Below are positions 16,864 through 25,947 of a stretch of 64,000 bases of DNA, piece after piece (the stretch's first letter is position 1; the number at the start of each line of letters is the position of its first letter). The notes below the pieces were generated by a model, which was not told the DNA's origin, did not search any database, and worked only from the letters and a program-made list of their open reading frames with translations. A program made the position numbers and the translations under genes. This DNA comes from Magnetococcus marinus MC-1 (GTDB lineage Bacteria; Pseudomonadota; Magnetococcia; Magnetococcales; Magnetococcaceae), in NCBI RefSeq assembly GCF_000014865.1, contig NC_008576.1:2261501-2325500 (forward strand), written 5' to 3'.

Positions 16864-17994
16864 ATGAAGCAACCCATACGTATTGTCATTATCGAGGATT
16901 CTGCCGTCGTCTCTATGCTGTTAAAGGCGATCCTTAACAATGAAGCGGATATGGAAGTGGTTGGGGTCGCAGCGGATGGTCGTGAAGGGGTGCGCCTTGT
17001 GAGTGAGTTGCGCCCAGACTTGATTACCATGGACATACGCATGCCGGTTATGGATGGGTTTGAGGCCACCCGGGAGATTATGTCCAGCCATCCCACCCCC
17101 ATCGTGGTGATTAGTTCCAGTGTGGATGATGAGGAATTAAAGATCACCTTTCGTGCCATTGAGGTTGGCGCACTTTCTGTTCTGGAAAAACCCCATGGTC
17201 CTGGCAACCCACAGTTTGAAAGCAACCGCCGCGAAATTGTCGAAATGGTGCGGGCTATGGCGGATGTTAAAGTATTCCGCCACCAGCGCTATCGGGGAGA
17301 GCGGGTCGGGGCTGGGGTAGGGAGTAGCCCTGCTCCAACCAGCAGCTGTTCGTGTTCGTCCATGCCATCCAGCCGAAGCCCCGCACAACCTTTTGAGCTG
17401 GTGGCGGTAGGAGCCTCGACCGGCGGCCCCCAAGCCTTGCATGCACTGCTACGCAACTTACCTGCTGATTTTCCTCTGCCCATTTGCGTGGTTCAGCATA
17501 TTTCTCCAGGTTTTGTGGGGGGGTTGATTCAATGGCTCAATACCGACAGCGCTCTTAGGGTAAAGATGGCTGAACAGGGTGAGTTACTGCGTGCGGGGCA
17601 GGTCTATTTTGCCCAAGATGGTAAGCATCTTCAGGTTAATCGTGCCATGGACGGTGGTTTGCAGGCGGGTTATGTTTTGGAACCAGAGAGTTTGCATCGG
17701 CCAGCGGTAGACCAGCTCTTTAACAGCGTTGCCCGCGAATGTGGTGCCATGGCGATAGGGGTTATCCTAACTGGCATGGGAGATGATGGTGCTAAGGGGA
17801 TGAAGCGCATGCAAGAGCGGCTGGCTATGACCATTGCCCAGGATGAGGCATCCTGCGTGGTGGCGGGCATGCCCCGTAGCGCCGTTAAATGTGGTGCGGT
17901 CAAAGAGATCGTGGAGATGGATAGAGTAGGTCCTCGCCTAATCGAACTGACTCTGCCTATGCGGTTGATCAAAAAAAGTATGGTGTTTTCATGA
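16864..17994 (+). CDS. cheB: CheB receptor methylesterase with receiver domain
   Basis: The 376-residue protein removes methyl groups from receptor glutamates. The receiver (1-125) has E11/D12, phospho-site D57 in ITMDIRMPVMDG, and K109 in LEKPHGP. A Ser/Pro linker (~145-175) leads to the esterase domain, where the triad is Ser185 in VGASTGGPQ, His212 in VVQHISPG and Asp308 in LTGMGDDG. All residues needed for activity are present. I chose ATG 16864 because the receiver begins there with MKQPIRIVIIEDS; the 11 upstream in-frame codons add nothing. The gene ends in an ATGA overlap with the next gene. Confidence 0.93.
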   Translation: MKQPIRIVIIEDSAVVSMLLKAILNNEADMEVVGVAADGREGVRLVSELRPDLITMDIRMPVMDGFEATREIMSSHPTPIVVISSSVDDEELKITFRAIEVGALSVLEKPHGPGNPQFESNRREIVEMVRAMADVKVFRHQRYRGERVGAGVGSSPAPTSSCSCSSMPSSRSPAQPFELVAVGASTGGPQALHALLRNLPADFPLPICVVQHISPGFVGGLIQWLNTDSALRVKMAEQGELLRAGQVYFAQDGKHLQVNRAMDGGLQAGYVLEPESLHRPAVDQLFNSVARECGAMAIGVILTGMGDDGAKGMKRMQERLAMTIAQDEASCVVAGMPRSAVKCGAVKEIVEMDRVGPRLIELTLPMRLIKKSMVFS

Positions 17995-18404
17995 GCATGA
18001 AGGAACTCGTCGACCCCCAAGCCTTAGAAAAAATGTTCCAAAAGGAGTGTAAAACCCGGCTAAACCGGTTTACCACCACGCTCTCTCACACCGCTCAAGA
18101 CCCGGATGATGAAAGCCATTGGAACGCGCTACACCAAGAATTGGATAGTATTGCCAACGCGGCACGCAGTGTGAATGATCAGGAGACCGAACGGGTATCC
18201 CGTAAATTGGCGACACTCGCGCGACAGGCGCGGCAGCGTCAACCGTTGCGTATGAAAGTACTAGAAATCTTATTACGGGGGGTAACCGCCATCCATTGCC
18301 ACTGCCTGGAACCTCAGCGTTCCGCAACCGGCGAGGTGCTGGATTATGTTCGTTTGGAGAAGCGTCTCATTGAGTTTACTTATGATACTCAAGACGAACA
18401 GTAA
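17991..18404 (+). CDS. Small helical protein, possibly a degenerate HPt-like protein
   Basis: The 137-residue, wholly helical-looking protein is coupled to cheB by a 4-base ATGA overlap, so it is very probably part of the pathway. I do not recognise a named family. The middle (LHQELDSIANAARSV, ~50-64, then SRKLATLARQAR) follows the hydrophobic pattern of an HPt domain. When aligned that way the phospho-His position is Gln, and the usual Lys-Gly after it is Asp-Ser. It could be a non-phosphorylated scaffold, as described for FimL-like proteins, or it may be unrelated. No signal peptide or membrane segment is present. It ends with a short acidic tail. Confidence 0.55.
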   Translation: MSMKELVDPQALEKMFQKECKTRLNRFTTTLSHTAQDPDDESHWNALHQELDSIANAARSVNDQETERVSRKLATLARQARQRQPLRMKVLEILLRGVTAIHCHCLEPQRSATGEVLDYVRLEKRLIEFTYDTQDEQ

Positions 18405-18600
18405 TCTCTCGACGTGATCGCGTTAAATTTTTAGAGAATCTATGGATTTATCCTAAAAGTATAAATGCTTATGCCCTGTTTTTTTACCAGTATAGGGACA
18501 ACTTTGCGTGCGGTTTTCAGGAGCAAATTTTCATCTTACGGGCTAACACAAACCCGCGTGCGTGGCCAATGGCTGGCCTTGCTACAGCAAAGAAAACGCC

Positions 18601-20877
18601 ATGAAAAAAGCTGTGACATTGGTGCTAGCCGGTCGGGTGCAGGGTGTGGGATTTCGCCCCTATCTCTACCGTTTGGCCCACAGTTTGGGGCTGGTTGGCG
18701 AGGTCTGGAACGAAGGTGGACAGGTGCGCCTGCATGTGCAGGGCGACACCCCAGCGGTTGAGCAATTTCAACGACGTCTCATGCAGGAAGCGCCCCCCCT
18801 GGCCCAACCGGTGTTGGTTTCGGCCACCGCAGCGCCTTTAAGTTTAGCCACCGATTTCACCATTGTCACCAGCCAGCCGAGCCAGACCGCCCCCTATCTG
18901 CCCCCCGATCTGTTTTGTTGTGATGAGTGCTTGCAAGAGATCGCCGACCCCGGTGCCCGGCGCTACCGCTACCCCTTTACCAATTGTACCCAATGCGGTC
19001 CTCGCTATACCCTGATTGCGGGCTTACCCTATGATCGCTCCCGCACCTCGATGGCGCAGTTTCCTCTCTGTAAGGCCTGTTTGGCCGAGTATCAAAACCC
19101 CCTGGATCGACGCTTTCATGCCCAACCTTTGGCCTGTCCAGCGTGTGGCCCGCAGCTCACGTGGCAATACGGATCTGAAAAAATTATAGGGGAATCGGCG
19201 CTTACCCAAGCGGTGGCGGGTTTGCAGCAGGGGCTGATTGTGGCGGTTAAGGGGGTAGGGGGCTACCATCTGTTGTGTGATGCCCGCCACGCGCCAGCGG
19301 TAGAGACTCTGCGTCAACGGAAACAGCGTCCCCACAAACCCCTGGCGGTGATGCTCCCCCAGCTGGGCGCCGATGGTCTGCAAGGAGTCGCGGCCTACGT
19401 CAAACTTAGCGAACCCTATGGGCGGGCCTTATTGGATCCTAGTCGCCCCATTGTGCTTATTCCCCTTAAACCCGACCATGGATTCGCCCCTGGGGTGGCA
19501 CCGGGACTGGATGAGGTTGGTATCATGTTGCCTTACAGCCCCTTACACCATCTTCTTCTGCAAGAATGGGGGGGGCCGCTGGTGGCCACCAGCGGTAATT
19601 TAAGTGGCGAACCGGTGTTGCTGGATGCCCAAGCGGCTGAACAACGCTTAGCTGGGGTGGCGGATGCCTTTTTGCACCATAATCGCCCCATTTTACGACC
19701 CGCCGATGATGGGGTGGTGCGTCTGATAGCAGGTAAAGTGCGTCGGCTCCGGGTTGGTCGGGGCAGCGCACCATTGGAATTGACCCTGCCCCAGCCCTTG
19801 CTCCAGCCCAGCTTGGCGCTAGGGGGGCAGATGAAGAACTGTGTGGCCCTAGGGTGGGCTGCGCGGGTGGTGCTCTCGGCCCACATTGGTGAAATGGCAT
19901 CTCCCCGCAGCGCCCAGGTTTTAACCCAGGTGTGTGATGACCTACAGACCATCCACGGCATTCAAGCCCAACAGGTGGCCCATGACGCCCATCCTGGCTA
20001 TACCACCACGCGGTTGGCTAAAGGCATGGGTAAGCCGTTAATCGCGGTGGCCCATCATCATGCCCACGCTTCGGCGCTGGCTGGGGAACATGGCATAGGA
20101 GGGGGGGACGCCAAACTGTTGCTCTTTACCTGGGATGGCACTGGAATGGGGGTGGGGGAGTATCCTGCCACACTGTGGGGCGGTGAGGCTTTTTATGGGG
20201 GGCCGGGCGCGTGGCAAAGGGTGGCCTCCATGCGCCCCTTTCGACTGCCCGGAGGCGAACAGGGAGGGCGCGAACCCTGGCGCATAGCCGCCTCCCTATG
20301 CTGGACCATGCAGCGCCCTTATCCGCACGCGCCCGAAGCCGCAGCGCTGCTGCATAAAGCATGGAGCAAGGGCATGAATAGCCCTTGGAGTAGCGCGGTA
20401 GGACGGCTGTTTGATGGCGCGGCTGCGCTGCTTGGATTGGTGCAAAAGAGCAGCTTTGAAGGGCAGGGGCCGTTTTTGTTAGAGAGTCTCTGTGAGGGGC
20501 AGCCAGGAGAGGTCATCCCCCTACCACTTACCCTTGACTCGCAGTCGATCTGGCGGAGTGATTGGTCGGCATTGGTGCCTGTCTTACAAGATGGTCGGCG
20601 CAGTGTGCAGGCTCGGGCAGCTCTGTGGCATAGCAGTATGGCCGCCGCTTTGGTGGCACAGGTCGAGCAGATTCAAAAACATTATCCCGTATCCGCTGTG
20701 GGGCTGACAGGGGGGGTGTTTCAAAACCGTCATCTTACACAGCAGGTAGCCATGCATCTTGCCCAGCGGGGCATAGCATTGCTGTTGCATGAGCAGGTTC
20801 CCATGAACGATGGGGGCTTGGCCTATGGTCAACTGGTGGAATTGGCCGCGCGGCAACAGCAGCATGCGCAGCAATAA
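18601..20877 (+). CDS. hypF: HypF carbamoyltransferase for [NiFe] hydrogenase maturation
   Basis: The 758-residue HypF makes the carbamoyl donor used by HypE to build the cyanide ligands of [NiFe] hydrogenases. Domains in order are an acylphosphatase-like domain (1-90, with GRVQGVGFRP) and two zinc-finger-like Cys motifs (CDEC...CTQC at ~107-132, CKAC...CPAC at ~157-182). A YrdC-like domain (~200-380, KGVGGYHLLCDA) and a Kae1-like carbamoyltransferase domain (~400-758, with VAHHHAHA and LTGGVFQN) follow. ATG 18601 begins the acylphosphatase domain; the longer frame from 18562 adds 13 unlike residues. No other hyp or hydrogenase gene is in the window, so its partners must be elsewhere. It follows the che cluster by 196 bp and looks separately transcribed. 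Confidence 0.95.
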   Translation: MKKAVTLVLAGRVQGVGFRPYLYRLAHSLGLVGEVWNEGGQVRLHVQGDTPAVEQFQRRLMQEAPPLAQPVLVSATAAPLSLATDFTIVTSQPSQTAPYLPPDLFCCDECLQEIADPGARRYRYPFTNCTQCGPRYTLIAGLPYDRSRTSMAQFPLCKACLAEYQNPLDRRFHAQPLACPACGPQLTWQYGSEKIIGESALTQAVAGLQQGLIVAVKGVGGYHLLCDARHAPAVETLRQRKQRPHKPLAVMLPQLGADGLQGVAAYVKLSEPYGRALLDPSRPIVLIPLKPDHGFAPGVAPGLDEVGIMLPYSPLHHLLLQEWGGPLVATSGNLSGEPVLLDAQAAEQRLAGVADAFLHHNRPILRPADDGVVRLIAGKVRRLRVGRGSAPLELTLPQPLLQPSLALGGQMKNCVALGWAARVVLSAHIGEMASPRSAQVLTQVCDDLQTIHGIQAQQVAHDAHPGYTTTRLAKGMGKPLIAVAHHHAHASALAGEHGIGGGDAKLLLFTWDGTGMGVGEYPATLWGGEAFYGGPGAWQRVASMRPFRLPGGEQGGREPWRIAASLCWTMQRPYPHAPEAAALLHKAWSKGMNSPWSSAVGRLFDGAAALLGLVQKSSFEGQGPFLLESLCEGQPGEVIPLPLTLDSQSIWRSDWSALVPVLQDGRRSVQARAALWHSSMAAALVAQVEQIQKHYPVSAVGLTGGVFQNRHLTQQVAMHLAQRGIALLLHEQVPMNDGGLAYGQLVELAARQQQHAQQ

Positions 20878-21028
20878 GCGCAGATGGGTCTCTCTATTAT
20901 CCGCCATCCACAGCAGCTTGGTCCACGCTTGCTGTGTGCGTAGGGAAAACCCCGGTTGGGGCAGAAATGCTTTCTAAAACAGATCCTGTAGGGTCAGTGC
21001 GCTCAGTATGGAAAAAGCGGTTAGCCAT

Positions 21029-21056
21029 TGGGCCAGAACCCAAAGGTTCTGGCCCA
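21029..21056 (-). terminator. Perfect 12-bp hairpin after ilvD
   Basis: The stem GGGCCAGAACC / GGTTCTGGCCC, extended by a T-A pair, has a CAAA loop. It lies 14 bases past the ilvD stop and 150 bases past hypF, between convergent genes, and may end both transcripts. No direct U-run follows on either strand. Confidence 0.6.
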
Positions 21057-21069
21057 GCATGGTACGGTA

Positions 21070-22935
21070 TTAATCCCGTTTAATGTGAATCTGCTCTAGA
21101 TTACGCACCGCACCTTCCGCCGCCGAGGTGGTTAAAGCGGCATAGGCTTGTAGTGCTTTAGAGACCACCCGCTGACGTCCCACCGGCTTAAACGCCTCAT
21201 TCCCACGGGCCAACATGGCTTGGCGGCGCTCGGCCAATTGGGCATCACTAAGCTTGACCTGAAGCAACCGGTTGGGAATATCAATCTCAATAAGATCCCC
21301 CTCTTCCACCAGACCGATGGCCCCCCCTTGAGCTGCCTCGGGTGAGCAGTGACCAATTGAAAGGCCCGAGGTGCCACCAGAAAAGCGTCCATCGGTAATC
21401 AAGGCACACGCTTTGCCCAGCCCTTTGGATTTTAGAAAACTGGTGGGGTAGAGCATCTCCTGCATGCCGGGGCCACCCTTGGGGCCTTCATAACGGATCA
21501 ACACGACGTCGCCCGCCTTGATCTGGTCCGCAAGAATGGCGTCACACGCTTCATCTTGACTATGGAAGATACGCGCCGGGCCGGTGAAGCACCAAACCGA
21601 TTCATCCACCCCAGCGGTTTTAACAATGCAGCCATCCTGGGCGATGTTGCCAAACAGAATGGCCAGTCCACCATCCTTGGAGTAAGCATGTTCGCCGCCA
21701 CGAATGCACCCGTCCACACGGTCGTCATCCAGACTTTCCCAACGGGCCGACTGACTGTAGGGCTCAATGGTGGGAATGCCGCCCGGTGCTGCGTAACAAC
21801 GGGTTAGCGCTTCTTCAGTGACCTGGGGAGAAACAATATCCTCCTTTTTCAGGGCTTCGGCCATGTTGGGGGCATGCACGGTAAGGCAGTGATCGTTGAT
21901 CAGGCCGATGCGGTTAAGCTCGCCTAGGATGGAAAACACCCCTCCAGCCCGATGCACATCCTCCACATGATATTTTTCCGTCGAGGGGGCCACTTTACAC
22001 AGACAGGGCACGCCACGAGAGAGTCGGTCAATATCAGCCATGGTAAAGTTTACCTCTGCCTCGCGGGCGGCGGCGAGTAGATGCAAAACCGTGTTGGTTG
22101 ATCCCCCCATGGCAATATCCAGCACCATGGCATTTTCAAAGGCGGCAAAGGTGGCAATACTGCGGGGCAGTGCCGATACATCATCCTGTTCGTAGAAGCG
22201 GCGGGTAAGTTCGACAATGCGTTTAGCCCCATCTAAAAACAGCTTTTTACGTGCCGTGTGGGTTGCCAATACAGTGCCATTGCCGGGCAGGGAGAGACCC
22301 AAAGCTTCGGTTAGACAGTTCATAGAGTTGGCCGTGAACATGCCTGAACAGGAGCCACAGGTGGGGCAGGACGAACGCTCATAGCGCTCCAAATCCTCAC
22401 TGGAAACCGCACTGTTACCAGCAGCAATCATAGAGTCGATGAGATCAACCTTGCGGGCGGTGCCATCGGTTAGGCGAACTTTACCGGCCTCCATAGGGCC
22501 ACCAGAGACAAAGACGGTGGGAATATTAAGGCGCAGAGCTGCCATCAACATACCGGGGGTGATCTTGTCGCAGTTCGAGATGCAAATAAGGGCATCCGCC
22601 GTATGGGCGTTGCACATATATTCTACGCTATCGGCAATAATATCCCGCGAAGGCAACGAATAGAGCATGCCACCATGCCCCATGGCGATGCCATCATCCA
22701 CGGCGATGGTATTGAACTCTTTTGCGATCGCTCCACACGCCTCAATCTCTTCGGCCACCAGTTTGCCGACCTCCCGCAGATGCACATGACCGGGAACAAA
22801 TTGAGTAAAGGAGTTCGCCACAGCGATGATAGGTTTGCCGAAATCCTCCTCCTTAATGCCAGTAGCCCGCCAAAGAGCGCGGGCACCTGCCATATTACGG
22901 CCATGGGTGGAGGTGCGGGAACGGTATTGAGGCAT
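21070..22935 (-). CDS. ilvD: Dihydroxy-acid dehydratase
   Basis: The 621-residue enzyme dehydrates 2,3-dihydroxy-isovalerate and -methylvalerate to the 2-keto acids of valine, leucine and isoleucine synthesis. Signatures present are [17 protein letters not shown] at the N-terminus, [11 protein letters not shown], and [20 protein letters not shown], which supply the Fe-S cluster cysteines. The end has [19 protein letters not shown] 22935 matches the usual MPxYRS start and has AGAAGGA 7 bases upstream; an in-frame start 7 codons earlier lies before that site. It is divergent from the YciO-like gene. The branched-chain aminotransferase ilvE lies at 56 kb in the same window. Confidence 0.97.
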
Positions 22936-23088
22936 TGCGTTGTCCTTCTTCGTCATTTACGTGTATGATGCCGATCCTTCGGGTTTAGCATAGACCCAAT
23001 CGTACCAGCAGCCGAGAGAAAATGCCCCTCTGAAAATGTGGGAAGTGAAAACCTCTTGACTGTCAGCAGTAACCTAAAGCGGTGTGAC

Positions 23089-23709
23089 ATGAGCCAATAT
23101 TTTAAGATTCATCCAGAAAATCCACAAGCACGCTTGCTGCGCCAGGCTGCGCAAATTCTGCAAGAGGGTGGCGTTATTGTCTACCCAACCGACACCACTT
23201 ACGGATTAGGCTGTGTGATGAGCAACCGTAAAGGGGTGGAGCGGGTGGTGCGTATCAAGCAGCTCTCCGATACCCACCAATTGACGCTGCTGTGTGCGGA
23301 TCTCTCGGATATTGCGAACTATGCCCGTGTGGATAACAGCTGTTATCGTCTGCTCAAACGGTTTTTGCCCGGCCCTTATACCTTTGTCTTGGAGGCCTCC
23401 CGCGAGGTGCCGAAAAAAATCCTGCCACGGCGTAAAACCATTGGCCTACGGGTGCCCAATCATCAAATTTGCCATGCGCTGTTGGAACTGGTGGGGGAGC
23501 CGCTGCTCTCGACTTCGGTACGTTTGCCAGGGCATGAGGAGATTTTCACCGATCCTTCTCTCATAAGGGACCAACTTGAACACCAGGTCGACTTGATCAT
23601 TGATGGGGGTATTTTACCCGAACACCCCTCGACCATTATTGATATGACCAGCGGGGAACCTGAGTTGCTACGCGAAGGGGCGGGGGATTCGGCGGCCATT
23701 TTTAAGTAA
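23089..23709 (+). CDS. yciO: Sua5/YciO/YrdC family protein, YciO type
   Basis: The 206-residue protein aligns along its length with E. coli YciO by memory: MSQYFKIHPENPQARLL at the start, GGVIVYPTDTTYGLGC, RIKQLSDTHQLTLLC, RFLPGPYTFVLEA, KTIGLRVPNH, and VDLIIDGG. The YrdC fold binds ATP, bicarbonate and threonine in TsaC/Sua5, which make the t6A precursor. YciO is a paralogue with weaker evidence for that activity, so I give the role cautiously. ATG 23089 matches the family start; the frame opens upstream from a GTG. The gene is divergent from ilvD and precedes the rpsB leader. Confidence 0.85.
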   Translation: MSQYFKIHPENPQARLLRQAAQILQEGGVIVYPTDTTYGLGCVMSNRKGVERVVRIKQLSDTHQLTLLCADLSDIANYARVDNSCYRLLKRFLPGPYTFVLEASREVPKKILPRRKTIGLRVPNHQICHALLELVGEPLLSTSVRLPGHEEIFTDPSLIRDQLEHQVDLIIDGGILPEHPSTIIDMTSGEPELLREGAGDSAAIFK

Positions 23710-23980
23710 ACGCAGATGGCGCGTTTGGGGCAATCAAAGCGCACACTAACCCCGTAAATGTTGCCAAAAGGGGCAGATTTTTATTTTTAAGCCGCGCACG
23801 TTACAGGCTTTTGCGAGGTAGGATTCGATTAATTCCTTGAATTATGCCGCGCTTAATGGTAGAAAGCGAGCACTTTTAAATATGCACGCAGCATAGACCG
23901 CGCCCCCGGTGCCCTGTGACGGGGTTGGGCGCTGCCAAAAGGCTATGTTGCGGAAGAACAACCGAGACATGGAGAGAAAA
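23710..23980 (+). promoter_or_regulatory. rpsB upstream region with candidate structured leader
   Basis: The 271 bases before rpsB must hold its promoter. Near the gene a hairpin can form with GCGCCC (23900-23905) pairing GGGCGC (23927-23932) around an inner CCG/CGG pair. rpsB leaders are S2-binding autoregulatory elements in several proteobacteria, so this is a candidate for the same control; I could not match a known motif by eye. GGAGAG at 23971-23976 is the ribosome site. Confidence 0.35.
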
Positions 23981-24769
23981 ATGGCTAAGTATTCTGTTCG
24001 CGAACTGTTGGAAGCCGGTTTCCATTTTGGTCACCAGACCAAGCGTTGGAACCCCAAAATGAAGCGTCACATCTTCGGTGCCCGCAACGGCGTGCATATC
24101 ATCAACCTGCAAAAATCGGTGGTGATGCTGCGTGACGCCTGTAATTTTGTGCGGGATACCGTGCAAGGCGGGGGTACCGTATTGTTTGTTGGGACCAAGC
24201 GCCAAGCCGTTGAATTGGTCTCGGCAGAAGCCAGACGTACCGGTCAGTTCTACGTTAACCATCGTTGGTTGGGCGGCACTTTGACCAACTGGCGTACCAT
24301 TCAAGGCTCCATCCGTCGTCTTAAAGAGATCGACAAAATGCGTGTGGATGGCACCTTTGAGGCGTTGACCAAGCGCGAGACCCAGCAGCTTGACCGTGAA
24401 GGGCAGAAGATTGAGCGTGCCCTGGGTGGGATCAAGGATATGGAGCGTCAGCCCAACTTGATCATCGTTGTGGATACCCGGAAGGAGTCCATCGCTGTTA
24501 AAGAGGCCAACAAATTGGGCATTCCTGTGGTGGCGTTGGTGGACAGCAACTGTGACCCCGATCCTATCGACTACCCCGTTCCTGGTAACGATGATGCTAT
24601 TCGCGCCTTGACCCTGTTTATCAGCAAGATGGGTGATTCTGTGATCGAGGGCATGCAACTGGCCGGTCGTGAAATCCCCAACAGCGGCATCTCTGCCGGT
24701 GAGGGTTCTATGGAAGCTCAGATGCTCAGCCAAGCGGGTGAAGGCGAGATGCAGAGCGCCGAGGCCTAA
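23981..24769 (+). CDS. rpsB: Small ribosomal subunit protein S2
   Basis: The 262-residue S2 protein helps attach S1 to the 30S subunit. The start [20 protein letters not shown] and [16 protein letters not shown] are diagnostic, as are [24 protein letters not shown], and [23 protein letters not shown] (read in two parts). ATG 23981 has GGAGAG close upstream; earlier in-frame codons are not part of the family. tsf follows after 96 bp, as in most bacteria. The last ~30 residues are an acidic tail of variable sequence. Confidence 0.98.
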
Positions 24770-24865
24770 GCATAAAGCGTTTAATTGGAGGGTGGATGCC
24801 TCTCTTTTGAGGTCTCCACCCTTTTAAATATGTACACTTACCTGCCAGATGAATGGGGAGTTACC

Positions 24866-25777
24866 ATGGCGGTTACCGCGAGTATGGTGAAAGAGCTTCG
24901 GGAAAAAACCGGAGTAGGCATGATGGATTGTAAAAAGGCGCTGGCCGAGACCGGTGGTGATATGGAAGCGGCGGTGGATTGGCTGCGCAAAAAGGGTATG
25001 GCCTCTGCACAAAAGAAATCTGCCCGTGTTGCGGCGGAAGGTAAAGTGACCACCCTCTCCCTGGGTTCTGTTGGGGTGATGTTGGAGGTTAATGCCGAGA
25101 CGGACTTTACCGCCAAGAACGACAATTTCTGCACCTTTGCCGACACAGCCACCAAGCTGGCTGCCGATAATGGCTGTACCGATATTGATACGCTCAAGGC
25201 CCTTGATTACCCCGGTACAGGCCGCAATGTAGGGGATGAGTTAACCAACCTCATTGCCACCATTGGCGAAAATATGAACCTGCGCCGTATTGAGCGTATG
25301 GAAGTCTCCAGCGGGCTGGTGAGCAGCTACATTCATGCCGGTGGTAAAATCGGTGTGTTGGTGGCGCTGGAATCCACCGCTTCCGCTGATGCGCTGCAAG
25401 AGCTGGGTAAAAAGTTGGCCATGCACGTTGCGGCGGCTGCGCCACAGTTTCTCAACCGTGACAGTGTTGACAGCGAAGCCATGGAGCGGGAAAAGTCCGT
25501 GCTGATTGATCAGGCACGCGCCTCGGGCAAACCCGACAACATCATTGAAAAGATGATTGTTGGCCGCATGGACAAATATTATGCGGATGTCTGTTTGCTT
25601 GAGCAAGCCTATGTGATTGATCCTGACCATAAGGTGCAGCAGGTGGTTGATGCGGCAGCCAAGGAGCTTGGTTGCCCGGTTAAAGTGACCGGCTATGCAC
25701 GCTTCCAGTTGGGTGAAGGGATCGAGAAAAAAGAAGAAGACTTTGCCGCTGAAGTTGCAAAAGTGGTACAAGGTTAA
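24866..25777 (+). CDS. tsf: Elongation factor Ts
   Basis: The 303-residue EF-Ts recycles EF-Tu by exchanging GDP for GTP. The N-terminal UBA-like helix region has VKELREKTGVGMMDCKKAL, the signature of the family. The core has TDFTAKNDNFCTFA, and later IGVLVALES and LAMHVAAAAPQFLN. ATG 24866 has GGGGAG 5 bases upstream. The frame extends 27 codons further 5', but those include the rpsB-tsf spacer. Confidence 0.97.
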   Translation: MAVTASMVKELREKTGVGMMDCKKALAETGGDMEAAVDWLRKKGMASAQKKSARVAAEGKVTTLSLGSVGVMLEVNAETDFTAKNDNFCTFADTATKLAADNGCTDIDTLKALDYPGTGRNVGDELTNLIATIGENMNLRRIERMEVSSGLVSSYIHAGGKIGVLVALESTASADALQELGKKLAMHVAAAAPQFLNRDSVDSEAMEREKSVLIDQARASGKPDNIIEKMIVGRMDKYYADVCLLEQAYVIDPDHKVQQVVDAAAKELGCPVKVTGYARFQLGEGIEKKEEDFAAEVAKVVQG

Positions 25778-25947
25778 TCGGTAAAGATACCCTGGAACAT
25801 GGCCATCGCGGCGGGCTCCCTCACTTTGGACGGGGAGGGCGCTTGCCAGGGTTATGGCATGATTAAGTTGTTCTCAGGTAGGGCACCCTTAGGGGTGCCC
25901 TATATGTATCCGTAGGAGAATAATAAGAGGGAGGGGTGGTTTCTGCC
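25778..25947 (+). promoter_or_regulatory. Structured tsf-pyrH spacer
   Basis: This 170-base spacer can fold heavily. ACCCTGG (25789-25795) can pair with CCAGGGT (25846-25852) around a CTCCC/GGGAG stem. A 10-bp perfect hairpin then lies at 25879-25902 (TAGGGCACCC, TTAG loop, GGGTGCCCTA). No U-run follows the hairpin, so it may be a processing site, an attenuator or a Rho-assisted stop. The spacer ends with GAGGGAGGGG, the pyrH ribosome site. Confidence 0.45.

Noticed and set aside
16731-16937. 68-codon frame before cheB
   Set aside because: It overlaps the start of cheB in another frame and has no support.
7142-18404. Main flagellar chemotaxis operon
   Set aside because: There is no cheY, cheZ, cheD or flagellar gene, CheA has its own receiver, and CheR has a TPR tail, which fit an alternative-function system better.
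23876-24733. 285-codon minus-strand frame over rpsB
   Set aside because: It is fully antisense to rpsB, which is certain.
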